Origin: Moraxella sp.
GTDB taxonomy: Bacteria > Pseudomonadota > Gammaproteobacteria > Pseudomonadales > Moraxellaceae
NCBI GenBank assembly: GCA_030528385.1
Contig: JAUMYZ010000004.1
Span: 1 to 64,000 of the forward strand
Direction of reading: 5' to 3'
Length of the DNA stretch: 64,000 bases
Below are positions 1 to 8,470 of the stretch, one piece after another (the first letter of the stretch is position 1; each line of letters starts with the position of its first letter). Below the pieces are notes generated by a model. The model saw only the letters and a list, made by a program, of their open reading frames with translations. It did not search any database and was not told the DNA's origin. The position numbers were made by a program, and so were the translations under genes.

Positions 1-778
1 CCAAACTACTGTCAGCAAAATCTTTGCCGTTTTCTAGCAATTTTTGTTCCACAAAGGCAAAACGCCGTCTAAATTTGCCAATCGCCCCCTGCAATGCCAA
101 CTCACTGTCCACGCCGACATGGCGAGCCAGATTGGTCAGCACAAACAGCACATCACCAAGTTCATCGGCGATTTTGGCTTGTTGCATGGGCGTGAGTTTG
201 TCCTTTTGATAATCAAATTCGCCTTGGGGTAATTCAGCGTATAACTCACTTAGCTCTTCTTTGAGCTTATCTAAAACACCTTGAATATCCCCCCAATCAA
301 AACCCACTTTGGCAGCGTGTTTTTGTAGGTTTTGGGCTTGGCTTAGGGCAGTGCCTGCTTTGACTTCGGACAATAACCGCTTGGGTCTGCCTGCGTTTTC
401 AAGTCGTTTAATCTCGTCCCAACGGCGTTTGACATCTTCGTCCGTTGTCAGATTTTCTTTATCAAACACATGGGGGTGGCGTCTGATGAGTTTGTCTTGT
501 AAGGCATAGATGACGTCCGCCATGTCAAAGCGACCTTGCTCATCGTACAACTGGGCGTGAAAGATGACTTGCAGCAACACATCGCCAAGCTCACCTTTAA
601 TGTCAGAGCTGGCAAGGGCTGAGCCATCGTCCGCTTGTATCGCCCCAATCAGCTCAAACACTTCTTCAATGGCGTATTTTTGTAAGGATTGGTTGGTCTG
701 TTTGGCGTCCCAAGGGCAATCGCTGCGAAGGCGTGCCATCAAAGCCAAAAGGTCAGAAAATTGGTCGGTGGGCTGCAT
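1..778 (-). CDS. mazG: Nucleoside triphosphate pyrophosphohydrolase MazG (partial, C-terminus outside window)
   Basis: House-cleaning enzyme that hydrolyses (d)NTPs to NMP and PPi and can lower ppGpp. The reading frame is open from an ATG at 778 (MQPTDQFSDLLALMARLR) and runs off the left edge, so about 259 residues are visible. The N-terminal MazG fold shows the metal-binding EEVFEL helix (residues 38-43) and GELGDVLLQVIFH (62-74). A second MazG unit near the edge repeats the pattern (KLKEELSELYAEL and ADELGDVLFVLTNLAR). Both units are expected for the two-domain E. coli-type protein of about 260-270 residues, so only a few C-terminal residues should be missing. It has a near-consensus promoter of its own just upstream. 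Confidence 0.93.
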   Translation of the reverse strand, partial: MQPTDQFSDLLALMARLRSDCPWDAKQTNQSLQKYAIEEVFELIGAIQADDGSALASSDIKGELGDVLLQVIFHAQLYDEQGRFDMADVIYALQDKLIRRHPHVFDKENLTTDEDVKRRWDEIKRLENAGRPKRLLSEVKAGTALSQAQNLQKHAAKVGFDWGDIQGVLDKLKEELSELYAELPQGEFDYQKDKLTPMQQAKIADELGDVLFVLTNLARHVGVDSELALQGAIGKFRRRFAFVEQKLLENGKDFADSSL

Positions 779-795
779 TTTTTATCCCAAAAAAC

Positions 796-824
796 AAAAC
801 CCCATTATAGCAAATCAGGGGCTT
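796..824 (-). terminator. Probable terminator of the GNAT gene, overlapping the mazG promoter
   Basis: On the minus strand AAGCCCC pairs with GGGGTTT around a 14-base loop, followed by a T-rich stretch (TTTGTTTTTT). It follows the GNAT gene stop at 863. The large loop contains the mazG -10 box, so the element may be a weak terminator. Confidence 0.45.
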
Positions 825-832
825 TACATCAA
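804..832 (-). promoter_or_regulatory. Sigma70 promoter of mazG
   Basis: On the minus strand, TTGATG (827-832) and TATAAT (804-809) are separated by 17 bases. The ATG of mazG lies about 26 bases downstream of the -10 box. The -10 box falls inside the loop of the hairpin described next. Confidence 0.65.
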
Positions 833-862
833 AAATCGGTCTTTTTATCTGTATTAATGGGT

Positions 863-1339
863 TTAAAATTGATAATCCATAATATAGTCCGTTTCATTTT
901 CACTGACCACCCGAAAACCCAATTGCAAATACCACTTAGAAGCATAATTAGCTTTTTGAACCGATAAGGAAACGCGTTGATAGCCTGCTGTTTTTAGATT
1001 GTCAAGCAAAGTTTTAAAAAGTTTTGTGCCGATACCTTTGTGCCGATATGCTGGCAATAATGAAATTGACAGTGAAGGTGTCTCATCATCCAAATGTCCA
1101 TAATCTTTCATCATCCTTGACCACGCCATCGCCACCACTGTTTCTTCCACTTCTGCCACCCAAGCCATATCGCCTTTTTGTTTGCCAAAATTTTCAATAT
1201 ATATCTGCAAATCAGGGTGTTTTATAATATCTCTTGGCGGAGCTTGTATGCCCTTAGGAACAAATATTGCTTCATACAAAAAATCTTCCATTAAAACATA
1301 TTCAGAAGATTTTATTGGTCTGATAATGACACTCATCAT
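863..1339 (-). CDS. GNAT family N-acetyltransferase
   Basis: Acetyl-CoA-dependent N-acyltransferase of unknown substrate, 158 residues, single GNAT domain. The central region has SLSISLLPAYRHKGIGTKLF, matching motif A with the acetyl-CoA pyrophosphate loop R-x-x-G-I-G (about residues 100-106). The following VSLSVQKANYASKWYLQLGF (about 126-145) matches motif B, including the N-x-x-A-x-x-x-Y pattern near the C-terminus. Two adjacent ATGs (1339 and 1336) are both possible starts. The gene stands alone between the secreted-protein gene and mazG. The family is certain; whether it acts on small molecules, peptides or antibiotics is not visible. Confidence 0.85.
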   Translation of the reverse strand: MMSVIIRPIKSSEYVLMEDFLYEAIFVPKGIQAPPRDIIKHPDLQIYIENFGKQKGDMAWVAEVEETVVAMAWSRMMKDYGHLDDETPSLSISLLPAYRHKGIGTKLFKTLLDNLKTAGYQRVSLSVQKANYASKWYLQLGFRVVSENETDYIMDYQF

Positions 1340-1527
1340 TTTGTTATTTAATTTTCCTATCCTTTCTAAATGTGTTTTTTATTGAAAAAGACATTTTCAG
1401 CCATTTTATTGACAAATAGGCGTACCTAATTTAAGCGACTTTTGAAACGCTTTTTGTAAGCAAACCGTCTTTGACGCGTTACTTTTATACTGGATTGGGA
1501 TTAAACACCAAAGTCGGTTTTTTAAAA

Positions 1528-1878
1528 TCAGTATTTATACAACGGTGCAACACACGGCTCGTCGTCAGCTCGGCAATTCATCTGTATCTTACCATCTTTG
1601 TCAACAGAAGCGATTTTATCTTTAGCGATGATTTTATAACACTCGCCATATTCATCACACATAATCGCTTTGTATTTGCCACGATAAACCACGCCGCTGA
1701 CAAATTTACCATGCAACTCAATCAGCGTATTGCCCGATTTATCAATACTGATGGTCTGCTCTGTGCCGTTACCCCCTGCAAGGTTAAAATAACGTCCGCC
1801 GACAAATGGCAACGCGTCCTTTGCCATTGCTGTTTGCCACATCAGCACACCAAGCAATATCATCACCAACTTTCTCAT
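1528..1878 (-). CDS. Small secreted protein of unknown function
   Basis: A 116-residue protein. It starts at the ATG at 1878 (MRKLVMILLGVLMWQTAMAK), preceded by a good AAGGAG site about 6 bases upstream; the GTG three bases earlier is less likely. The first 20 residues form a signal peptide with an AMA-K cleavage motif, so the mature part is periplasmic or secreted. The mature protein is about 96 residues with four cysteines in two pairs (CDEYGEC and C-R-A-D-D-E-P-C), suggesting two disulfides, and alternating hydrophobic strands typical of a small beta fold. I do not recognise a family. It sits downstream of cysK, from which it is separated by a terminator. Confidence 0.7.
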   Translation of the reverse strand: MRKLVMILLGVLMWQTAMAKDALPFVGGRYFNLAGGNGTEQTISIDKSGNTLIELHGKFVSGVVYRGKYKAIMCDEYGECYKIIAKDKIASVDKDGKIQMNCRADDEPCVAPLYKY

Positions 1879-1934
1879 CACACGCTCCTTTTATGATACT
1901 TTAAAAGATGGGTTAAATATATCAGCATAATATC

Positions 1935-1961
1935 AAAAAACCCAAGCAAAAACTTGGGTTT
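1935..1961 (-). terminator. Rho-independent terminator of cysK
   Basis: A 9-bp perfect stem, AAACCCAAG (1938-1946) with CTTGGGTTT (1953-1961), 6-base loop, followed on the minus strand by a T run. It lies 34 bases after the cysK stop. Confidence 0.8.
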
Positions 1962-1994
1962 GTTTGTTAAAATTTTGGGGCTGTCTGTTAAAAT

Positions 1995-2924
1995 TTATTG
2001 TGCCAAATCGGCAAACAACGCTGTGGACAAATAGCGTTCGCCCGATGATGGAATGATGACCGTGATGAGCTTGCCTGCGTTTTCGGGGCGTTTGGCGACT
2101 TGTAGTGCCGACCACACGGCAGCCCCTGCACTAATCCCCACCAAAATGCCTTCTTGGCTTGCCATCGCACGAGCAGTAGCAAAAGCGTCTTCGGTGCTTA
2201 CGGTGATGACTTCATCATAAATTTGTGTGTTTAAAATGCTGGGCACAAAGCCAGGGGCAAGCCCTTGTAGTTTATGAGCCCCTTTTTGTCCACCGCTAAA
2301 TACGGGCGAATCGGCAGGCTCTACGGCGATGATTTTTATGCTGTCTTTTTTGCTCTTTAACACTTCGCCCACACCTGTAATCGTGCCACCTGTGCCAATG
2401 CCTGCCACCACGATGTCCACCGCCCCATCGGTGTCATTCCAGATTTCAAGGGCGGTGGTCTCACGGTGGATTTTGGGATTGGCAAGATTATCAAACTGGC
2501 GGGGCATAAAATAGCCGTCTTGCTTGGCAAGCTCTTCGGCTTTGGCAATCGCCCCACCCATGCCGTCAGACGCTGGCGTTAGCACCAATTCTGCCCCATA
2601 AGCACGCAATAACGCTCTGCGTTCAAGGCTCATGCTCTCAGGCATGGTAATTACAAGACGATAACCACGAGCGGCACACACCATCGCCAGTCCAATGCCA
2701 GTATTGCCTGATGTGGCTTCTACGATGGTGGTATTTTGGTCAATCAGACCCGCCTTTTGGGCTTCATTTATCATAGACAGAGCAATGCGGTCTTTGACAC
2801 TGCTGGCGGGGTTAAAATATTCTAATTTGGCGACCACCCGAGCGGGCAAGCCTTGGCTTAGGCTTTGTAGCTCAAGCAAAGGGGTGTTGCCAATCAGGTC
2901 GGTGATACTATTTGCAATATTCAT
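1995..2924 (-). CDS. cysK: Cysteine synthase A (O-acetylserine sulfhydrylase)
   Basis: PLP enzyme making L-cysteine from O-acetylserine and sulfide, the last step of sulfate assimilation; cytoplasmic homodimer. 309 residues, the usual CysK length. Visible landmarks are the PLP lysine in NPASSVKDR (K44), the substrate loop TSGNTG (69-74), the PLP-phosphate loop [10 protein letters not shown] and the C-terminal [12 protein letters not shown] motif, whose PSSGERYLS form favours CysK over CysM. ATG at 2924. Monocistronic with its own terminator and divergent from the phosphomannomutase gene. No CysB-type box was identified. Confidence 0.94.
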   Translation of the reverse strand: MNIANSITDLIGNTPLLELQSLSQGLPARVVAKLEYFNPASSVKDRIALSMINEAQKAGLIDQNTTIVEATSGNTGIGLAMVCAARGYRLVITMPESMSLERRALLRAYGAELVLTPASDGMGGAIAKAEELAKQDGYFMPRQFDNLANPKIHRETTALEIWNDTDGAVDIVVAGIGTGGTITGVGEVLKSKKDSIKIIAVEPADSPVFSGGQKGAHKLQGLAPGFVPSILNTQIYDEVITVSTEDAFATARAMASQEGILVGISAGAAVWSALQVAKRPENAGKLITVIIPSSGERYLSTALFADLAQ

Positions 2925-3066
2925 GCGTGTTCCTTAATCAGTGCAATCAATGGACAAATTCTCAATCATCAAGCAGTGGTTTTAATTAGCATAGCAAATT
3001 TTTTAAAATTTTTATAGGCAAGATTAACCCTAATTTATGCCGTTTTGGAATTTACACAACAGTTAA

Positions 3067-3094
3067 TTGTTTGGTAAATAAATCATGATAAAAT
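3067..3094 (+). promoter_or_regulatory. Sigma70 promoter of the phosphomannomutase gene
   Basis: TTGTTT (3067-3072), 16-base spacer, TAAAAT (3089-3094), about 28 bases before the chosen ATG at 3123. Its position argues against the longer reading frame that would begin at 3093 inside the -10 box. Confidence 0.55.
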
Positions 3095-3122
3095 GGTAAT
3101 GACTATTTATTTTGGATATGTT

Positions 3123-4538
3123 ATGAAAACTTTTGACCCCATTTCCATCACCTGTTTTAAAGCCTATGACGTGCGTGGCGAGCTGGGCGTAAACTTGGAC
3201 GAAACCATCGCCTATCGCATTGGGCGTGCTTTTGCTCAAATTTTACTTGCTCAAAGCAATCAGCCTAAGCCCATCATCGTCATCGGCAGCGACATTCGCC
3301 CATCTAGCCACACGCTCAGACTTGCCGCCATAGACGGCATCACAGACGCAGGCGTAGACGTGCTTGACCTTGGCATGACAGGCACCGAAGAAGTGTATTT
3401 TGCCACCAGCCACCATCACGCCATCGGCGGTATTGAAGTTACTGCCAGCCACAACCCCATCAACTATAACGGGCTAAAACTGGTGCGTGAAAACTCTCGC
3501 CCCATCAGTGCCGATACGGGACTGGGCGACATTCGTGCTTTGGCAGAAAGTGGCGATTTTATCCCAAAAACCAAAGGCAAAGTTACGCCAAACACCGACA
3601 AGACCGCCTATATTGACAAGCTGATGAGCTTTGTGAACACTGCCAAATTCACCGCCAAAAAAATCGTCATCAACTCAGGCAATGGCTCGGCAGGCCCTGT
3701 GGTGGACGAGCTAGAAACACGCTTGGGGGCAAACATAGAGCTGATTAAAATCCACCACCAGCCAGATGGCACTTTCCCCAATGGCATTCCCAATCCGATG
3801 ATTGTCGCCAACCAACAGTCCACATCAGACGCTGTTTTGGCACACAAGGCTGACTTTGGCGTGGCGTTTGATGGCGATTTTGACCGCTGTTTTTTATTTG
3901 ATGAAGCGGGCAATTTTATTGACGGCAGTTATATTGTCGGTATGCTTGCCCAAGCCTTTTTAAACAAGCACCAAGGCGAGTCCATCGTCTATGACCCACG
4001 CGTGGTTTATAACACCCAAGATGTCATCAAAACGCACGCTGGCACGCCCCAAATCAGCAAATCAGGGCATTCTTTTATCAAACAAGTGATGCGTGAGACG
4101 GGGGCGATTTATGGTGGTGAAATGTCCGCTCATCATTATTTTCGTGAGTTTTTTTATTGCGACAGTGGCATGATACCGTGGCTGTTGGTGATTGAGCTGT
4201 TGTCGGTAACAGGCAAAACACTCTCCGAGCTGGTCAATGACTACATCACTCGTTTTCCCAGTTCAGGTGAGTTAAATTTTAGATTGGGCAATGTGAGTGC
4301 CCAGCAAATCGTTGAGCACTTAGAGAGCCACTTTGCCCCGCTCAGCCCCGCCAAAGACACCCTTGATGGGCTAAGCCTAGATTTTGGTGCGTGGCGGTTT
4401 AACTTGCGTTCTAGCAACACCGAGCCGCTCATTCGTCTCAATGTAGAAAGCAAGGGCGATAAGAGCCTGCTACAAGCCAAGATTGCTGAGATTATAGCAA
4501 TACTGACAAACAACGGGGCGGTGCGTGCTGACCATTAG
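3123..4538 (+). CDS. Phosphomannomutase/phosphoglucomutase (AlgC/ManB type)
   Basis: Interconverts mannose-6-P with mannose-1-P and/or glucose-6-P with glucose-1-P, supplying GDP-mannose or UDP-glucose for surface polysaccharides. The ATG at 3123 gives 471 residues, close to Pseudomonas AlgC; the upstream in-frame start at 3093 would overlap the likely promoter. The phosphoserine loop TASHNPINYNGLKL has the catalytic Ser at about 109. The metal loop is DGDFDRC, the sugar-binding loop GGEMSAHHYFRE, and the phosphate-binding loop LRSSNTEPLIRLNVE is near the C-terminus. It may feed capsule or LOS synthesis, but no sugar-nucleotide genes adjoin it. Specificity between Man and Glc cannot be read from sequence. 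Confidence 0.92.
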   Translation: MKTFDPISITCFKAYDVRGELGVNLDETIAYRIGRAFAQILLAQSNQPKPIIVIGSDIRPSSHTLRLAAIDGITDAGVDVLDLGMTGTEEVYFATSHHHAIGGIEVTASHNPINYNGLKLVRENSRPISADTGLGDIRALAESGDFIPKTKGKVTPNTDKTAYIDKLMSFVNTAKFTAKKIVINSGNGSAGPVVDELETRLGANIELIKIHHQPDGTFPNGIPNPMIVANQQSTSDAVLAHKADFGVAFDGDFDRCFLFDEAGNFIDGSYIVGMLAQAFLNKHQGESIVYDPRVVYNTQDVIKTHAGTPQISKSGHSFIKQVMRETGAIYGGEMSAHHYFREFFYCDSGMIPWLLVIELLSVTGKTLSELVNDYITRFPSSGELNFRLGNVSAQQIVEHLESHFAPLSPAKDTLDGLSLDFGAWRFNLRSSNTEPLIRLNVESKGDKSLLQAKIAEIIAILTNNGAVRADH

Positions 4539-4571
4539 TGCTATACTAAAAGAAATATAAAATTAGTACGC

Positions 4572-4610
4572 TTTTCGTTCATGGTGGGCTCAGTTAAACC
4601 ATAACGAAAA
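4572..4610. repeat. Imperfect inverted repeat downstream of the phosphomannomutase gene
   Basis: TTTTCGTT (4572-4579) pairs with AACGAAAA (4603-4610), and ATGG (4581-4584) with CCAT (4599-4602), giving 12 bp with one bulged C and a 14-base loop. No T run follows on either strand, so it is not a classical terminator. It could be an mRNA 3 prime stabilising hairpin. Confidence 0.6.
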
Positions 4611-4693
4611 ACTTAACCCAAGAGCAGGCTTAAGGGCGAACGGCTTTTTATGGCACTTTGCAAGTTTGTTTGTTATGCCAGTAAAAAGGCAAT

Positions 4694-4719
4694 AAAAAAG
4701 GACGACAATTCGTCCTTTT
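4694..4719 (-). terminator. Rho-independent terminator of aspA
   Basis: A 10-bp perfect stem, AAAAGGACGA (4696-4705) with TCGTCCTTTT (4710-4719), tetraloop, T run on the minus strand. It lies 17 bases after the aspA stop. Confidence 0.88.
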
Positions 4720-4735
4720 GTTTAATTTAAACTCA

Positions 4736-6130
4736 CTATTGTGATGGATAGACCATATTTTCTGGGGCGATGATTTTATCCAGCCCTTGTTTGTCCAGCA
4801 AGCCTTCGGACAAAACAACGTCATAAACGCCGCTGCCCGTTTCTTGGGCAGTTTTGGCAACGCGTGTCGCCGCCTTATAACCGATGTGCGGATTGAGCGC
4901 CGTCGCCAAACCGATGTTGGAGAGCACCTGCTCATGACAGTACGCTTCATTAAACTCAATGCCATCAACGCATTGGGTGGCAAAGGTCTCACAAGTATTG
5001 GTCAAAATCTTCAGACTGCTAAACAGATTGTACGCCATCACTGGCTCAAAAACGTTGAGTTGTAGCTGCCCTGCTTCGGACGCAAAAGCCACCGCTTGGT
5101 CGGCACCAATCACATGAAAACAGGCCTGATTGACCACTTCGGCAATCACAGGATTGACCTTACCCGGCATGATGGAACTGCCTGGTTGTTTTTCGGGCAG
5201 ACGATACTGAGCAAGTCCCGCACGCGGGCCTGACGCTTGCAGACGCAAATCGTTGGCAATCTTGGATAGGCGCACTGCCAAGAGACGCAAATTGCCCGAC
5301 AACGCCACATAGACACTGGTGTCTTGGGTGGCTTGCACCAAATCTTTGGCGGTGTGATAAGGCTTGCCCGTCAGCTCTGACAACACTTCGGCGCAGGCTT
5401 TGGCATAACCCTTGGGGGCGTTGAGCCCTGTGCCAATCGCCGTTGCTCCCATATTGATTTCGTATAGGTCTGCGCGCGTTTGGGAAATGCGTTTTATCTC
5501 AGCGGCAATCATTGTGGCAAAGGCACCAAACTCTTGTCCTGCGGTCATCGGCACCGCATCTTGTAAGTGGGTGCGTCCCATTTTAAGTTTGTCGGCAAAC
5601 GCTTGGCTTTTTTTGTCAAAACTGGCGTGCAAAAGCGCCATTTTATCAAGCAGTTTTTGTACATAACTGTCCAGCGCCACGTGCAGTGCCGTTGGATAGG
5701 CGTCGTTGGTGGACTGCGACAAATTGACATGGTCGTTGGGGTGTAGGTACTGATATTCACCTTTTTGATGACCGAGCAACTCTAGCGCGCGGTTGGCGAT
5801 GACTTCGTTGGCATTCATGTTGGTGGACGTGCCTGCGCCACCTTGAATCATGTCCACAATAAACTGCTCGTGCAACTTGCCGTCCAGCAGTTCATCACAC
5901 GCCGCGACGATGGCGTCTTTGATGTTACCATCTAGCGCCCCCACTCGGTGATTGGCGATGGCGGCTGTCTTTTTGGTGGTCGCCAGTGCGTTGATAAAGG
6001 TGGCAAACTGATTTAGGCGCACACCGCTGATGTTAAAGTTTTCGTAGGCACGCAAGGTTTGAATGCCGTAATAAGCGTCGCTGGGCACTTGGCGCTCACC
6101 CAGCAAATCTGATTCTAAACGCGTTGTCAT
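4736..6130 (-). CDS. aspA: Aspartate ammonia-lyase (aspartase)
   Basis: Reversible deamination of L-aspartate to fumarate and ammonia; cytoplasmic homotetramer linking amino-acid use to the TCA cycle. The start chosen is the ATG at 6130 (MTTRLESDLLGER), 11 bases after AAGGAG, giving 464 residues; an upstream GTG-type extension is possible but lacks a site. The superfamily signature GSSIMPGKVNP is present. Aspartase rather than fumarase is supported by DAYYGIQTLRAYENF near the N-terminus, GHQKGEYQYLHPNDHVN and GRTHLQDAVPMT. One oddity is GSSIMPG where E. coli AspA has GSSIMPA, a fumarase-like residue. A hairpin lies in the leader just before the Shine-Dalgarno. Confidence 0.92.
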   Translation of the reverse strand: MTTRLESDLLGERQVPSDAYYGIQTLRAYENFNISGVRLNQFATFINALATTKKTAAIANHRVGALDGNIKDAIVAACDELLDGKLHEQFIVDMIQGGAGTSTNMNANEVIANRALELLGHQKGEYQYLHPNDHVNLSQSTNDAYPTALHVALDSYVQKLLDKMALLHASFDKKSQAFADKLKMGRTHLQDAVPMTAGQEFGAFATMIAAEIKRISQTRADLYEINMGATAIGTGLNAPKGYAKACAEVLSELTGKPYHTAKDLVQATQDTSVYVALSGNLRLLAVRLSKIANDLRLQASGPRAGLAQYRLPEKQPGSSIMPGKVNPVIAEVVNQACFHVIGADQAVAFASEAGQLQLNVFEPVMAYNLFSSLKILTNTCETFATQCVDGIEFNEAYCHEQVLSNIGLATALNPHIGYKAATRVAKTAQETGSGVYDVVLSEGLLDKQGLDKIIAPENMVYPSQ

Positions 6131-6148
6131 CGTTACTAGTACTCCTTC

Positions 6149-6184
6149 GCCCAACCCACCGACACTTATGCGCCGATGTTGGGC
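6149..6184 (-). promoter_or_regulatory. Leader hairpin of aspA
   Basis: GCCCAAC (6149-6155) and GTTGGGC (6178-6184) form a 7-bp perfect stem with a 22-base loop. It ends 3 bases from the AAGGAG of aspA, so it would sit beside the ribosome-binding site in the mRNA. Function is inferred from position only. Confidence 0.45.
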
Positions 6185-6445
6185 AAAAATTTATTAAAGA
6201 CAAAAAGTGTGTTCTTATTATAGAGAGATTTTGGCGATAAAGTTAATGGAAAATTTTAATAAAAATATTATAAAAAGCAAAAAATCACCGCACAAACCCA
6301 GCGCCCATGTGTCAATCCAACAACAAAACACTAGATAGCCCAAGTAGCATTTGTTATACTAATCGGTCGTATTTTGCCACAACAAACGCCATCTTTAGAC
6401 CGCCAATCTTAATTTTACAAGCCACAAATCCCAAGGAATCTGTCA
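6185..6445. other. Divergent promoter region aspA/eptA
   Basis: No gene is seen. On the minus strand a TATAAT (6217-6222) is the likely -10 box of aspA. On the plus strand TGTTATACT (6352-6360) is an extended -10 box for eptA, about 85 bases before its ATG, implying a leader of roughly 80 bases. The rest is AT-rich with no recognised operator. Confidence 0.5.
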
Positions 6446-8104
6446 ATGACGCCACGCCAGATTTTTCGCGCCGTTTTTTCCAGACATCAGCTTTCTTATA
6501 GCCAACTGATTGTCATCAGTGCCGTTTATTTTACTGGCGTACTCAATCTGCCTTTTTTGCTTAAAGTCTTTGACTTATACCAACACAGCAGCAGTGCAGG
6601 CATTTATATTTATACCGTGCCCATCTTATTGCTGGCACTGTTGGCGCTGGTGTTTTGTGTGCTGATTGTGCCCTTTTTACACAAAGCACTCATGAGTTTT
6701 TTGATATTGGCGAGCTCGGCGGTAAGCTATAACACTTGGCTGTATAACGTCTATTTTAACCGTGATATGCTAGACAATGTGCTGCAAACCACGCCTGCCG
6801 AAAGCGTGCGCATGCTCAGTGTGTCTTTTATGCTGTGGCTTTTGTTTACTGGTGTGCTGCCTACTCTCTGGTACTGTCGGCTCAAGATGACACATGGCGT
6901 TTGGTATAAAGAACTCATCAAACGCCTAATGACAATGGGCGTTTCTTTGGCGGTGATTGCCGGCATTGCTGGGCTGTTTTATCAAGATTATGCGTCGTTT
7001 TTTAGAAACAACCTAAGCATTAAACACCAGATTGTGCCTTATAATTATCTGAATGCCATCAAAGGCAAAATCAAAGAACAACGCCGCAAAAATATTCCCT
7101 ACCAAGCGCTTGGCACAGGCGCAACCCTTGACAAAAAAGACGTCACACGCAGCATTGTGGTGTTGGTGGTCGGCGAAACCACCCGCAACCAAAACTGGGG
7201 CTTAAGTGGCTATGAGCGAGACACCACCCCCAAACTAAAGACTCGTCTACAACAAGGTGAACACTTGCTTAATTTTACCAACGCCAGCAGCTGTGGCACG
7301 TCCACCGCCCATTCTGTGCCGTGTATGTTTTCGTCCATGGCCCAACAAGACTACGACGCCGTTTATGCCACCCGCCAAGACAATCTGATGGACGTGTTTA
7401 AGCACGCAGGGCACGCCATCAACTGGGTGGAAAATAACAGCGACTGCAAGGGCGTATGCCAAAATGTACCAAACGTCAATGTTACTGAGCTTAATTTGCC
7501 CGAGTTTTGTCATCATGGGCACTGCCTAGACAACATCATGCTCCCCAAAATTGACGAAATCATCAAAAGTAGCGACCAAGACGTGGTGCTGGTACTGCAC
7601 ACCTTAGGCAATCATGGCCCAACTTATTATGAGCGCTACACTGACAATGAGCGCGTTTTTACGCCCACTTGCGACACCCAAGAGATTAACAACTGCAACA
7701 AAGAACAGCTCATCAACACCTATGACAATGGCGTGCTGTATGTTGACCAATTTTTGGACAAGGTCATCGGTGAGTTACAAAAATATCCCGAGTACAAAAC
7801 GGCAGTGTTTTATGCTTCTGACCACGGCGAAAGCCTAGGCGAAAACGGCTTTTACCTGCACGGAACTCCGCTTGCCATCGCCCCCAAAGAACAAACTGCC
7901 ATTCCCATGCTGATTTGGGTATCTGACACTTGGGCAAAGGCTCGCCAAGCCGACATCGCTTGCCTAAAAACCACCATCGCCAATGCCTACTCACACGACC
8001 ACTTTTTTCATACAGCATTGGCACTTAGCGATATTGACCTGACTACGGTAAAACAGTACGATAAGACGCTTGATATTTTAGCCCAATGCACCGCCCAAAG
8101 GTAA
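6446..8104 (+). CDS. eptA: Lipid A phosphoethanolamine transferase (EptA/MCR family)
   Basis: Inner-membrane enzyme that moves phosphoethanolamine from phosphatidylethanolamine to lipid A on the periplasmic side, releasing diacylglycerol and lowering polymyxin binding. 552 residues: about five TM helices in residues 15-180, then a sulfatase-fold domain. Catalytic and zinc residues are all present: E244 (VGETTRN), nucleophile T285 (CGTSTAHSVPCMFS), H390 (LGNHGP), D459-H460 (ASDHGES) and H472. Cysteine pairs C283/C293, C355/C360 and C409/C417 match the family disulfides. ATG at 6446 after AAGGA. dgkA follows 3 bases later. Clearly MCR/ICR-like in layout; which acquired MCR group is closest cannot be told here. 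Confidence 0.93.
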   Translation: MTPRQIFRAVFSRHQLSYSQLIVISAVYFTGVLNLPFLLKVFDLYQHSSSAGIYIYTVPILLLALLALVFCVLIVPFLHKALMSFLILASSAVSYNTWLYNVYFNRDMLDNVLQTTPAESVRMLSVSFMLWLLFTGVLPTLWYCRLKMTHGVWYKELIKRLMTMGVSLAVIAGIAGLFYQDYASFFRNNLSIKHQIVPYNYLNAIKGKIKEQRRKNIPYQALGTGATLDKKDVTRSIVVLVVGETTRNQNWGLSGYERDTTPKLKTRLQQGEHLLNFTNASSCGTSTAHSVPCMFSSMAQQDYDAVYATRQDNLMDVFKHAGHAINWVENNSDCKGVCQNVPNVNVTELNLPEFCHHGHCLDNIMLPKIDEIIKSSDQDVVLVLHTLGNHGPTYYERYTDNERVFTPTCDTQEINNCNKEQLINTYDNGVLYVDQFLDKVIGELQKYPEYKTAVFYASDHGESLGENGFYLHGTPLAIAPKEQTAIPMLIWVSDTWAKARQADIACLKTTIANAYSHDHFFHTALALSDIDLTTVKQYDKTLDILAQCTAQR

Positions 8105-8107
8105 CCC

Positions 8108-8470
8108 ATGTCTGAATTTAATAAAACCACTGGTATCAAACGCCTAATCAACACCGCCAGCTACTCCAAAGATGGCTTAGCTGCCGCCATCAAAGAACCT
8201 GCCGTTTATCAGCTGATTGTCTTGCACAGCGCGCTGATTGCGCTGGTATTTTATTTGGAGTTGGCGCTGGCGGTCAAGATGGTACTGGTATTTGCGTCCT
8301 TTTTTTCGCTGATTGTGGAGCTTATCAACACTGCCCTAGAAGCGGCAGTAGACCACACGTCTATGGAGATTCACCCGCTTGCCAAACGTGCCAAAGACAT
8401 CGGCTCAGCCGCGCAGTTGGTGGCATTGGGACTGCTGGCGGTATTGTGGCTGATGGCGCTGTGTTTATAG
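8108..8470 (+). CDS. dgkA: Diacylglycerol kinase DgkA
   Basis: Small integral-membrane kinase that phosphorylates diacylglycerol to phosphatidic acid using ATP. 120 residues, normal length, three TM helices (about 35-52, 57-75, 98-119). The signature ELINTALEAAVD (about 71-82) carries the catalytic Glu and metal-binding residues, and an N-terminal amphipathic helix contains the conserved A-x-x-S-x-x-G pattern. It begins 3 bases after eptA and is almost certainly co-transcribed. This fits recycling of the diacylglycerol that EptA releases. Confidence 0.93.
   Translation: MSEFNKTTGIKRLINTASYSKDGLAAAIKEPAVYQLIVLHSALIALVFYLELALAVKMVLVFASFFSLIVELINTALEAAVDHTSMEIHPLAKRAKDIGSAAQLVALGLLAVLWLMALCL

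Noticed and set aside
4736-6130. Fumarase class II instead of aspartase
   Set aside because: N-terminal and central motifs (DAYYGIQTLRAYENF, GHQKGEYQYLHPNDHVN) fit aspartase; only the GSSIMPGK loop is fumarase-like.
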